From: Bacteroidales bacterium Bact_23
Lineage (GTDB): Bacteria > Bacteroidota > Bacteroidia > Bacteroidales > Lentimicrobiaceae
NCBI GenBank assembly: GCA_001603685.1
Contig: LUZO01000009.1
Coordinates: forward strand, 1-8,407
Length of the DNA stretch: 8,407 nt
Direction: 5' to 3'
Below are positions 1 through 7,177 of this stretch, piece after piece. The position numbers and the translations under genes are program-made. The stretch's first letter is position 1; every line of letters begins with the position of its first letter. The notes below the pieces were generated by a model. The model saw only the letters and a list, made by a program, of their open reading frames with translations, had not been told where the DNA came from and did no database searches.

Positions 1-13
1 TTATTTAGAGTTA

Positions 14-2359
14 TTATAATATGATCAGCTTTCCGGAGAATTTATGGCCACGATTTCCTTTGAAAATCACCAGAAAGTTTCCGTTTCCCAACTCCGTTGT
101 ATTTATCCGGACGCTGGTTTCGTTCTGAGCAACCTGTTTACTGTACAGCACTTTGCCGGCCTGATCGAAGATGGAAAGGGTGCCGCCGGTTTTTACTGGC
201 AGTACTGCTTCTGCCTCGTAGCGAACCGGATTGGGAATCAGCAGCAGTTTCAGTCTATCCTTTTTTTCGGGATGTTTCGTATTTACGAAAGCTTCATTCC
301 ACACGGCCAGCGTATATTCACCCGGGCGAAGTTCGGGAACTGTGATGTTGCCGATTTGCCATGCCCCCTGCTTCACAAATGGCACCGACTGCCACTCAGA
401 TCCGGCGCTGGGTCGGTAAAGAATCACCAGCGAGTCTTTCGATGAAGTAATCAGTGTATTGTCGAGCATGTTCCCACGGCTGTATGTGAACCTGCCCGAT
501 GCGCTGAAGCCCTGAGGAAAGATGCCTTCGATGCTCCAGTAGCGGTAATCGCTCAGGGTAAGGCCGGGAAGCGGATTCTGCATGCCGTCGGGGGCTACCC
601 AGTGATGGGTTACCCGTACAAATGCGCTGTCGGAAATGTCGTTGACATCCAGTTTGAAGTAGGTCTCGGCGAAGTCGTAAAGCCCTGAGGCATTGATGGT
701 TCTGTAATTGTCGGTGGTGGCATCGGCCATCCGCTCATACAGATCGGCCATGACGAGGATGGGTGCAAAGGGGAGCTGAAACACTGCCGAGCCGTTCCAT
801 CCCGAAAAGGTGATGGTGCGGGTTACCAAATTGCGGCTGTCATCCATAAATGCCAGTTCGGTGCGGCAATCGGCCTGAGGGGTAGTCGCTCCCTTAAGCT
901 TTTGTCTTACAAACACTTCGACATCAAACATGCTACCATTCGGGGTGATGCTGAAAGAGTCAACCGACACATGGTTAAAGCCTGGGCCAAACACATGAAA
1001 ATCGAAAAAGCCGGTGAGGTCGGTACCCGAATATTGGCTCAGAAAATCGCGCAGATCGTACGAAGTGGCCGGCTGGTAGGCAAATGCCTCCAGATAGGCC
1101 TTTATACCGCTGAAAAAGAGGCTGTCGCCCAGATATCCCCTTAATCCGTGAGTCACCATTCCGCCCTTGTCATAGACATGGGTTCCGTAGGTCAGGTTTT
1201 GCGGCATGGGCGAGAGCGGCAGATAACCGCCTTCGGCGATGTGTGCGTACCGAAGCACTTCGCGTGATAAAGCCCGCATGTTATTCCGTGCCTGCTCAAT
1301 GCCGTACAGCTTTTCTCTGAAAAGGGTTTCGCACCAGCTCGCCCAGCCTTCGTTCAGCCACATATCGGCATCGGAAGCGCAGGTCACCTTATCGCCAAAC
1401 CACATGTGCGAAAACTCATGGGCATACAGCCATTCATCGTTAACCCCGCCATTGATGCTGCCGTTGGGATAGGCGATGTTTTCGGCGTGTTCCATGGCGC
1501 CGAGGGCCGTTCCCGCAAATCCTATGCGCTGAAACGGGTAGGGGCCGAAACACTCTTCATAGATGGCTGCAATGTTCTTCAGATTTTTGAAGCTTCCGGC
1601 AACCCGTGCGGTATCCTGGGGCCTTACAAACCAGGTGATGGGAATCTCCTGTTCCATCCCTTGGTAGGTGTCGGTTATCATTGCATAGGGTCCAACCGCC
1701 ACCGACGCAAGGTAGGTGGGCAGGGTACGGTCAGATTTCCAGTAGAATTCGCGGGTGCCATCGGGCATATCGGTGATGGAGACCAGCAGGCCGCCGCAAA
1801 CCGCCGAATTGGTATTCTCAACGCGGATGCGGTATTCGTAAAAGGCCCGGTCGGTGAAGTTGTCGATACAGGGGAACCAGGCTTTACCGAGGTTATGGGG
1901 GATGGACTCAAAACCGACACCGAGATTGAAGGCATACTGGCCCGAAAAATGAAAACCGCCCCACGACTCATGGTACGGAACGCCCTGATAATATACCCTG
2001 ATCTCGGTGGTATCGCCTGCCGGTAATGCCTGCTGAAGCTGAATCCGGAGCCGGTCGCCCTGATGGCTGAAGGAGAGGGAGGCGCCGTTCGCCGCCTTTA
2101 CCGAGTCCACCTGAAGCTTGCGCAGCTCAAGCGGAAGCTGGGTTATGCCGGCAAGCGGAGTGGTGAACCTCACGGCGGTCATTCCCTGAATCCGCTGCGA
2201 AGCAAGATTCACAACCGTAAGGTTGATCCGGTAATTCACCACATCGATGGTATCGCCTGAAGGTGAATTGTACGGGTTTTGCGCCGCAAGTTGTAACTTT
2301 GTACCGGTAAACAGCGTCAAAATAAGGAATAGCAGTACTTTCAAATCCATTTTAGCCAT
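14..2359 (-). CDS. Secreted M1-family zinc metallopeptidase (aminopeptidase-like) with T9SS C-terminal sorting domain
   Basis: Seen: with the start at 2359 the protein has 781 residues. It opens with a signal peptide (basic start MAKMDLK, hydrophobic VLLFLILTLF, likely cleavage near LQLAAQ). An N-terminal beta domain precedes the M1 catalytic domain, which has the GxMEN-like motif GAMEH (287-291), the zinc site HEFSH (314-318), a third ligand E337 in WLNEGWA exactly 18 residues later, and the probable catalytic Tyr396 in VYDKGG. After a beta-rich middle part, the last ~78 residues resemble a type-A T9SS sorting domain (IPNPV near the start, ending GKLIIL). Family knowledge: M1 enzymes remove N-terminal residues from peptides; T9SS domains direct proteins across the outer membrane and are then removed. 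Inference: a surface or released peptidase for peptide nutrition. Start choice: the frame stays open to an ATG at 2452, but those 31 extra residues would bury the signal peptide. The ATG at 2350 is equally possible. The gene is divergent from the efflux operon. Confidence 0.93.
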   Translation of the reverse strand: MAKMDLKVLLFLILTLFTGTKLQLAAQNPYNSPSGDTIDVVNYRINLTVVNLASQRIQGMTAVRFTTPLAGITQLPLELRKLQVDSVKAANGASLSFSHQGDRLRIQLQQALPAGDTTEIRVYYQGVPYHESWGGFHFSGQYAFNLGVGFESIPHNLGKAWFPCIDNFTDRAFYEYRIRVENTNSAVCGGLLVSITDMPDGTREFYWKSDRTLPTYLASVAVGPYAMITDTYQGMEQEIPITWFVRPQDTARVAGSFKNLKNIAAIYEECFGPYPFQRIGFAGTALGAMEHAENIAYPNGSINGGVNDEWLYAHEFSHMWFGDKVTCASDADMWLNEGWASWCETLFREKLYGIEQARNNMRALSREVLRYAHIAEGGYLPLSPMPQNLTYGTHVYDKGGMVTHGLRGYLGDSLFFSGIKAYLEAFAYQPATSYDLRDFLSQYSGTDLTGFFDFHVFGPGFNHVSVDSFSITPNGSMFDVEVFVRQKLKGATTPQADCRTELAFMDDSRNLVTRTITFSGWNGSAVFQLPFAPILVMADLYERMADATTDNYRTINASGLYDFAETYFKLDVNDISDSAFVRVTHHWVAPDGMQNPLPGLTLSDYRYWSIEGIFPQGFSASGRFTYSRGNMLDNTLITSSKDSLVILYRPSAGSEWQSVPFVKQGAWQIGNITVPELRPGEYTLAVWNEAFVNTKHPEKKDRLKLLLIPNPVRYEAEAVLPVKTGGTLSIFDQAGKVLYSKQVAQNETSVRINTTELGNGNFLVIFKGNRGHKFSGKLIIL

Positions 2360-2419
2360 TTTTACTGAAGCTTTGAGGCGAGGGGAGGCGGAAAATGTGT
2401 GCCGGCCACAATTTTTTTG

Positions 2420-2447
2420 TAAATTTAGACTAATTGAAGCATTCAAA
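2420..2447 (-). promoter_or_regulatory. Possible promoter of the M1 peptidase gene
   Basis: On the minus strand TTTG (2447-2444) is followed after 16 bases by TAAATTTA (2427-2420), one base off the Bacteroidota -7 box TAnnTTTG. The spacing is shorter than the usual 19-21. It lies about 60 bp before the chosen start at 2359 and inside the extra N-terminal reading frame, which supports the shorter protein. The rest of the 2360-2647 intergenic region is AT-rich, and I found no clear -33/-7 pair for the plus-strand operon. Confidence 0.3.
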
Positions 2448-2647
2448 AGCATAAATTTGACTAAAATTTATGAGTTGATGACCGCATCCTGTGGTAAATA
2501 CCGTTTGCGATTGTTTCAGCGCTGATGTTTCGGGAGATAATGCGGAATCCGATAAGTTGATTGTACGGTTGTAAATATCGGGTTTATAACCAGTTAACCC
2601 TCATAAATTCATTGTTTTAATCCATCAGACCGGCTAATTCAAATACG

Positions 2648-4084
2648 ATGATCAGAAAATTGCTATTTACAATCCTGCTGTCCGGCTTCATTTCCGGGGG
2701 CCTTTTGGCGCAGCAGGTGTGGACTCTTGAACAGTGCATCAGTCACGCGCTGGAAAACAATCTTCAGATAAAGCAGTCGCAGCTGATGGTTGAAAGCGCC
2801 AGGGCCGATCTGCTTCAGTCGAAGCTCGACCTGCTTCCCGGAGTCACCGGAAATGCTTCGCACGCATACAATTACGGGCAAACGGTGGATCGTTACACCA
2901 ACCAGTTTGCCACCAGCAGGGTGCAGTCGAACAACTTTTACCTGCAGAGCGGCATTACCCTGTTCAACGGGTTTCAGAAGATGAACCAGATCAGGCAGAA
3001 TCAGCTTAACCTGATGGCCAGCGAGAAAGATGCCGAGAAGTATATGAACGACATTTCGCTCAACATCGCCACTTTTTACCTTCAGGTGCTGTTCTACAAG
3101 GAGCTGGTTACCATTCGTGCCAATCAGCTCGACATTACCCGCCAGCAGGTAGAACGGATGCAGAAACTGGTTGATGCCGGGGCGATGGCCGTTGGCGACC
3201 TCTATATGGTTGAGGCTCAGCTTGCCGGTGAGGAGTCGAATCTGGTGAGCGCCGAAAATAGCCTGGATGTCTCCCTGCTTACCCTTGCCCAGTTGCTCGA
3301 TCTGCCATCGGCCGATGGATTCGATATCGAAACACCCGCTCTCTTCATTGAAGGGGACCCGGAACTGGGCGCCGGCCCTGAAGCCATTTACAGCCATGCC
3401 GTTGCCGCAATGCCGGAGATCAAAGCGGCGGAATACCGCCTCGAAGGAGTTGAAAAACAGCTTTCCAGAGCCCGGGGAATGTATTACCCGTCCATTGCCC
3501 TCAGCGGAAGCTGGGGCACCGGCTATTCGGGAGCCAGGCAGCAGATTGACAAGATTTTGCCGGCCGACCCTGCCTATATCGGTTTTGCGCGGACGGCGGA
3601 GGGCGAAGACCTGAAAGTGTATGCCTTCAATTCGGAGTATGTTTATAAAAAAACACCCTGGAGCGATCAGATAAAGGATAACAACAACCAGACCATCGGC
3701 CTCTACCTGACATTGCCCATTTTCAGCGGCTGGCAGACCCGGACAATGGTTGGAAAATCGAAAATAGCCCTGGAAAATTCGCGCCTCGATCTGGAACTGC
3801 AGCGGATGGCTTTGCGCAAAACCATTCAGCAGGCATGGGCCGATGCCAGGGCATCACTGAAGAATTATTATGCATCGGAAAAGAAACTGGCAGCCACAAA
3901 AGAGTCGTTCAGGTATGCCGAGCAAAAATTTTCGGTAGGCGTAATGAATTCGGTGGACTACAACAACGCAAAAAAAGAGATGACGAATGCGGAATCGGAA
4001 GTACTGCAAAGCAAGTTCGATTATATTTTCAAGACAACGGTACTGGATTTCTATATGGGTAAGCCGTTGAGCCTGAAGCGATAA
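2648..4084 (+). CDS. TolC-family outer-membrane efflux protein
   Basis: Seen: 478 residues, beginning with a signal peptide (MIRK, hydrophobic LLFTILLSGF, cleavage near LLAQ|Q). There is no lipobox cysteine, so it is probably not a lipoprotein. Two internally related halves follow (about 24-220 and 245-470). Each begins with a long helical segment (WTLEQCISHALENN; EAIYSHAVAAMPEIK) and carries an equivalent strand motif (LFNGFQ at 105-110, IFSGWQTR at 358-365). This is the TolC repeat pattern of two strands plus alpha hairpins, and the length is typical. A polar stretch at about 308-348 sits in the second half and may be a surface loop. Family knowledge: trimers form a channel through the outer membrane and a periplasmic tunnel that docks with an adaptor protein. 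Inference: it is the exit duct for the adaptor encoded 72 bp downstream. No Shine-Dalgarno is visible before the ATG, as is usual in Bacteroidota. Substrate unknown. Confidence 0.93.
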   Translation: MIRKLLFTILLSGFISGGLLAQQVWTLEQCISHALENNLQIKQSQLMVESARADLLQSKLDLLPGVTGNASHAYNYGQTVDRYTNQFATSRVQSNNFYLQSGITLFNGFQKMNQIRQNQLNLMASEKDAEKYMNDISLNIATFYLQVLFYKELVTIRANQLDITRQQVERMQKLVDAGAMAVGDLYMVEAQLAGEESNLVSAENSLDVSLLTLAQLLDLPSADGFDIETPALFIEGDPELGAGPEAIYSHAVAAMPEIKAAEYRLEGVEKQLSRARGMYYPSIALSGSWGTGYSGARQQIDKILPADPAYIGFARTAEGEDLKVYAFNSEYVYKKTPWSDQIKDNNNQTIGLYLTLPIFSGWQTRTMVGKSKIALENSRLDLELQRMALRKTIQQAWADARASLKNYYASEKKLAATKESFRYAEQKFSVGVMNSVDYNNAKKEMTNAESEVLQSKFDYIFKTTVLDFYMGKPLSLKR

Positions 4085-4156
4085 AAGGATCACAAGCCGG
4101 AAGTATGGCGGAAGCCGCAAAGTGTTTAATTTTAAGTAATCAAATGCCCTGAAATA

Positions 4157-5509
4157 ATGAAGAGAAAAAAACTAATCAGGATTGGCATCGGCCTCATTGT
4201 CCTGTTGATCATATTTATGGCGGTAGCCCGCAAAATGGGATGGCTTGGTTCGGGTAACCTTACGGATGTTTCCGCCGAAAAGGCACAGCTACGCTCCATA
4301 ACCGAAACCGTATCGGCCAACGGGAAGATTCAGCCCGAGGTGGAGGTGAAGATTTCGCCCGATGTAAGCGGTGAAGTGGTGGAACTGTTTGTAAAAGAGG
4401 GAGATGAGGTTAAGGCCGGCGACCTATTGGCGCGCATCGATCCGAAGATCTATGCCTCAAACTACGATCGTATGCTGGCCGGACTGAATACCCAGAAGGC
4501 CAACCTTGCGAACAGCCGCGCCCGCGTTGCACAGGTGCAGGCGCAGTATATCAACGCAAAAGCCAGCTTCGAGCGGAGTGAAAAGCTCTTCAGGGAAAAA
4601 GCCATCTCAGCATCGGAGTTCGATGCCGCCAAATCGTCGTACGAGGTGGCTGAAGCGGAGGTGACTGCCGCCGCCGAAAGCGTGAAAGCCGCTGAATATT
4701 CGGTGAAGAGCGCCGAAGCATCGGTAAAGGAGGCGGGCGAAAATCTGTACAAGACCTCCATTTATGCCCCCGTTTCGGGAACAATCTCGAAGCTGAATGT
4801 TGAAAAGGGCGAGCGGGTGGCCGGGGCATCGCAGTTCTCGGCCGGAACGGAGATTCTGCGCATAGCCAACCTGGCCGTGATGGAGGTAATCGTAAGTGTG
4901 AACGAAAACGACATCATCCGCGTGGCCATCAACGATACCGCACTGGTGGAGGTGGATTCGTACCTGAACCGGAAATTCAAAGGGGTGATTACCCAGATTG
5001 CCACTTCGGCCAATGTTACCGGGCTTAGCGCCGATCAGGTCACCAACTTCGATGTGAAAATCCGGATGCTGCCCGAATCGTACAGCGATCTGAAAGTGAA
5101 GGGACAGGCCACGGCATCGCCTTTCAGGCCGGGTATGTCGGCAACCGTTGATATTCAGACCGAATCGTTGTACAACATCCTTACCGTTCCCATTCAGGCG
5201 GTGACTACCCGCCAGGATTCGCTGAAACCGGGAGCAAAAGCCGGAGGGGAAGAGAAGGCTACGGCTGGCGAAACGGCCGCTTTTGAAGCCATTCAGGAGT
5301 ATGTTTTTGTGAAAGAGGGCGGTGAGGCTAAACTCAGAAAAGTGAAGACCGGAATCCAGGACAATACCTATATCCACATCACGGAAGGTTTATCGGAGGG
5401 TGAAGAGGTGATAACCGGCCCCTACCGTGCAGTTTCCAAAACCCTGAAGGATGGCGACAAGATTAAGGTTGTGGAGCGGTCGGAACTTTTTGAAAAGAAG
5501 AAAAAATAA
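4157..5509 (+). CDS. HlyD/MacA-family periplasmic adaptor subunit
   Basis: Seen: 450 residues. A basic start (MKRKK) is followed by one membrane segment (about 6-26), which would anchor it in the inner membrane. The first half of a lipoyl-like domain lies at 66-95 (SGEVVELFVKEGDEVKAGD). An Ala/Glu/Lys-rich alpha-hairpin follows at about 100-198, then the second lipoyl half at 200-222 (YAPVSGTISKLNVEKGERV), a beta-barrel at about 240-335 and a membrane-proximal domain to the end. Residues 352-378 are a low-complexity, charged Ala/Gly insert between the barrel and EYVFVKEGG. Family knowledge: such adaptors bridge an inner-membrane ABC or RND pump to a TolC duct; the layout is closest to MacA. 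Inference: it works with the upstream TolC-like protein. No pump subunit follows; the next gene is tsaB after 13 bp. The substrate cannot be told from the sequence. Confidence 0.92.
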   Translation: MKRKKLIRIGIGLIVLLIIFMAVARKMGWLGSGNLTDVSAEKAQLRSITETVSANGKIQPEVEVKISPDVSGEVVELFVKEGDEVKAGDLLARIDPKIYASNYDRMLAGLNTQKANLANSRARVAQVQAQYINAKASFERSEKLFREKAISASEFDAAKSSYEVAEAEVTAAAESVKAAEYSVKSAEASVKEAGENLYKTSIYAPVSGTISKLNVEKGERVAGASQFSAGTEILRIANLAVMEVIVSVNENDIIRVAINDTALVEVDSYLNRKFKGVITQIATSANVTGLSADQVTNFDVKIRMLPESYSDLKVKGQATASPFRPGMSATVDIQTESLYNILTVPIQAVTTRQDSLKPGAKAGGEEKATAGETAAFEAIQEYVFVKEGGEAKLRKVKTGIQDNTYIHITEGLSEGEEVITGPYRAVSKTLKDGDKIKVVERSELFEKKKK

Positions 5510-5522
5510 ATACTGATTCTGT

Positions 5523-6224
5523 ATGGCGCTGATGCTGAGCATTGAAACCGCAACCCCCGTCTGCAGCGTTGTACTGGCTGACGGGCCGGATATCCTGGGT
5601 ATCCGCGAGACTGCTGAGAAAAACTCGCATTCGCAGGTGGTTTCCGTGTTCATTGATGATATTCTCCGTGAAAACGGAATAGAGCCGAAGGATTTGTCGG
5701 CGGTTGCGGTTAGCATGGGCCCGGGTTCCTACACCGGTTTGCGCATTGGCGTTTCTACGGCTAAGGGGCTGTGTTATGCGCTGAACAAGCCGCTGATTGC
5801 GATCGGAACGCTTGATGCCATGGCTTCCGGAATGCGCAGCATGGCCGGCGAAGATGCCGCATTGCCGCTGCTTTATGCACCCATGATCGATGCCAGGCGG
5901 ATGGAGGTCTATACCGCACTTTTCGATGCGCAGGGGCGGAAAGTCAGGGATACCATGGCTGAGATTATTGATGCCGGCAGTTTCAGCGAATTCAGAAGCG
6001 GGCATATCATCTGCTATGCCGGCGATGGCGCCGGAAAATGTACGGAAGTGCTTGGTCCTCCCCACTTCAGGTATATCGGCGACTTTACCGTTTCCGCAAG
6101 ATATATGGTTCAGCCGGCTCTCGAAAAGTTTAATGGCGGACTGTTCGAAGATACCGCCTATTTTGAGCCGTATTACCTGAAGGATTTTGTGGCCGGCATT
6201 CCCAAAGTGAAGGGATTGCGGTAA
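5523..6224 (+). CDS. tsaB: tRNA threonylcarbamoyladenosine (t6A37) biosynthesis protein TsaB
   Basis: Seen: 233 residues, the usual TsaB length. It has the N-terminal ASKHA-fold strand (LMLSIETATPVCSVVL), the diagnostic motif GPGSYTGLRIG (66-76) continuing into STAKGL, the segment IDARRMEVY (122-130), and the C-terminal YFEPYYLKDF that is common in these proteins. Family knowledge: TsaB has no catalytic role of its own. It pairs with TsaD, and with TsaE they transfer the threonylcarbamoyl group from the TsaC product to A37 of ANN-decoding tRNAs in the cytoplasm. It is usually essential. Context: it starts 13 bp after the adaptor gene on the same strand, so it is probably co-transcribed with the efflux genes, and it converges on rpmA. 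An ATG four codons in (MLSIETA) is possible, but the first ATG (5523) is the natural choice. Confidence 0.95.
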   Translation: MALMLSIETATPVCSVVLADGPDILGIRETAEKNSHSQVVSVFIDDILRENGIEPKDLSAVAVSMGPGSYTGLRIGVSTAKGLCYALNKPLIAIGTLDAMASGMRSMAGEDAALPLLYAPMIDARRMEVYTALFDAQGRKVRDTMAEIIDAGSFSEFRSGHIICYAGDGAGKCTEVLGPPHFRYIGDFTVSARYMVQPALEKFNGGLFEDTAYFEPYYLKDFVAGIPKVKGLR

Positions 6225-6253
6225 ACAGGGCAGGAAAATGGCTTTTCAGGCAT

Positions 6254-6282
6254 AAAAAAACTCCTGCCTTTCGGACAGGAGT
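6254..6282 (-). terminator. Intrinsic terminator after rplU-rpmA
   Basis: A perfect 7-bp stem pairs ACTCCTG (6260-6266) with CAGGAGT (6276-6282) around a 9-base loop. Read on the minus strand it is followed by seven T's (6260-6254), the classic form of a factor-independent terminator, 39 bp past the rpmA stop codon. On the plus strand the same stem is followed only by a weaker T run (6289-6293), so it may also slow transcription coming out of tsaB. It sits between two convergent operons. Confidence 0.8.
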
Positions 6283-6320
6283 CGTATCTTTTTCCGGTAT
6301 GTCAGAATCTGTCAGTCAGA

Positions 6321-6587
6321 TTACTTTTCTTCCTCAAGGGGAAGGACGGATACATAGGATTTGTTGTTTTTCCTTTTGCGGAATTCTACAACGCCATCTA
6401 CCAGTGCAAACAGGGTGTGATCCTTACCCATGCCAACATTCAGGCCGGGGTTGTGAACCGTACCACGCTGACGGATAATGATGTTACCGGCCTGAGCAGC
6501 CTGTCCGCCGTAAATCTTAACGCCAAGGCGTTTGCTGTGTGATTCCCTGCCGTTTGCTGAACTACCGGCACCTTTTTTATGAGCCAT
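6321..6587 (-). CDS. rpmA: 50S ribosomal protein L27
   Basis: Seen: 88 residues with the L27 signature: MAHKKGAGSSANGRES at the start, then KRLGVKIYGGQ, GNIIIRQRGT, and VGMGKDHTLFALVDG. Family knowledge: L27 is a late-assembling large-subunit protein whose flexible N-terminal tail reaches toward the peptidyl-transferase centre. Here the tail begins directly with AHKKG, without the cleaved extension found in Firmicutes. The C-terminus carries a short acidic LEEEK tail. It is the second gene of the rplU-rpmA pair, 45 bp after rplU, and is followed by the hairpin terminator at 6254-6282. All expected motifs are present, so it should be functional. Confidence 0.98.
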   Translation of the reverse strand: MAHKKGAGSSANGRESHSKRLGVKIYGGQAAQAGNIIIRQRGTVHNPGLNVGMGKDHTLFALVDGVVEFRKRKNNKSYVSVLPLEEEK

Positions 6588-6632
6588 ATCTTTTCGTTTT
6601 TAGCGTTCTACAATGGTTTTGATACAGCCTTA

Positions 6633-6944
6633 TCAGGCGTTGATGGCTTCAATCTGCAGCCTGGTCAGATACTGCCTGTGACCGTTTGACTTCTGATAGC
6701 CTTTTCTTCTCTTCTTCTTGAAGACGATGACCTTATCGCCTCGTAAGTGCGACAGGATTTTAGCCGTAACTACAGCGCCGGTAACCGTCGGCTGTCCGAT
6801 GGTAACGGCTCCGTCGTTGTCAACCAACATTACATTGTTCAGTTCAACGGTTGAGCCTTCTTCACCCTCAAGACGATGCACGAAGATCACCTGGTCTTTT
6901 GCCACTTTGTGTTGCTGGCCGGCGATTTCTACGATTGCGTACAT
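6633..6944 (-). CDS. rplU: 50S ribosomal protein L21
   Basis: Seen: 103 residues, the standard L21 length. The N-terminus MYAIVEIAGQQHKV is typical, as are the central strands (VELNNVMLV, GQPTVTGAVV) and the basic C-terminal rRNA-binding stretch KKKRRKGYQKSNGHRQ before the final YLTRLQIEAI. Family knowledge: L21 binds 23S rRNA, and its gene almost always precedes rpmA. Here it is the first gene of the pair. The ATG at 6944 is preceded by an AC-rich leader without a Shine-Dalgarno. Expression is explained by the strong promoter match at 6992-7021. Confidence 0.98.
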   Translation of the reverse strand: MYAIVEIAGQQHKVAKDQVIFVHRLEGEEGSTVELNNVMLVDNDGAVTIGQPTVTGAVVTAKILSHLRGDKVIVFKKKRRKGYQKSNGHRQYLTRLQIEAINA

Positions 6945-6991
6945 TGTGATGGTTTTGTTTAAGTGTTATTCCCCTTATTCATCGGGGGGTG

Positions 6992-7021
6992 CAAAAATAG
7001 GAATAATTTTCTAATTCCAAA
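6992..7021 (-). promoter_or_regulatory. rplU-rpmA promoter (Bacteroidota primary sigma type)
   Basis: On the minus strand TTTG (7021-7018) is followed after 18 bases by TATTTTTG (6999-6992), an exact match to TAnnTTTG. This predicts transcription starting near 6986, with a leader of about 40 bases before the rplU ATG at 6944. The leader begins with a C-run (6989-6984) that can pair with GGGG (RNA made from 6974-6971), giving a small hairpin at the 5' end. The element match is seen directly; the start site is inferred. Confidence 0.72.
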
Positions 7022-7099
7022 CACTTTGCAGGAAATTTTTATCAGAAAGCAGGCTTTTCCGGTTTGAAAGCTTTTATCCTGTATTTGTAATGGTATGGA

Positions 7100-7132
7100 T
7101 TGATGATTTGAAGTAATGAATGGTTATATTTG
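7100..7132 (+). promoter_or_regulatory. Promoter of the serine protease locus
   Basis: TATATTTG (7125-7132) is an exact TAnnTTTG -7 box. TTG at 7100-7102 (22-base spacer) or TTTG at 7107-7110 (14-base spacer) could act as the -33 element; neither spacing is ideal. The expected start site falls in or beside a run of nine A's (7138-7146), about 40 bases before the ATG at 7178. The rest of the 7022-7177 intergenic stretch shows no gene or clear structure to me. Confidence 0.5.
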
Positions 7133-7177
7133 TGTTGAAAAAAAAAGATGTTATAGGCAATTTAAAGCAGACAGACC

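Noticed and set aside
287..320. Possible repeat or CRISPR-like element
   Set aside because: No regularly spaced direct repeats occur here or elsewhere in the window; this part encodes the C-terminal region of the M1 peptidase.
1465..1499. Loss of the standard GxMEN exopeptidase motif in the M1 protein (GAMEH instead)
   Set aside because: To my knowledge the His variant occurs in secreted Bacteroidota M1 proteins, and the zinc site and catalytic Tyr are intact, so I do not count it as a defect.
1406..2026. 206-codon open frame on the plus strand within the M1 peptidase gene
   Set aside because: It lies fully antisense to a gene with clear catalytic motifs. Its own product shows no domain, and long antisense frames are common in GC-rich coding DNA.
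2663..3397. 244-codon minus-strand frame opposite the TolC-like gene
   Set aside because: It is a shadow of a well-supported gene, with no motif, signal peptide or promoter of its own.
4607..5377. 256-codon minus-strand frame opposite the adaptor gene
   Set aside because: It is antisense to clear lipoyl and hairpin domains; its product is rich in His/Arg/Gly as expected from complementing Ala/Glu/Val codons.
5463..6065. 200-codon minus-strand frame opposite tsaB
   Set aside because: tsaB on the plus strand has its diagnostic motifs; the antisense frame has none.
6959..6982. Tiny upstream frame (seven codons, MNKGNNT) in the rplU leader, minus strand
   Set aside because: It is too short to judge, has no attenuator-like structure after it, and is likely a chance ATG.
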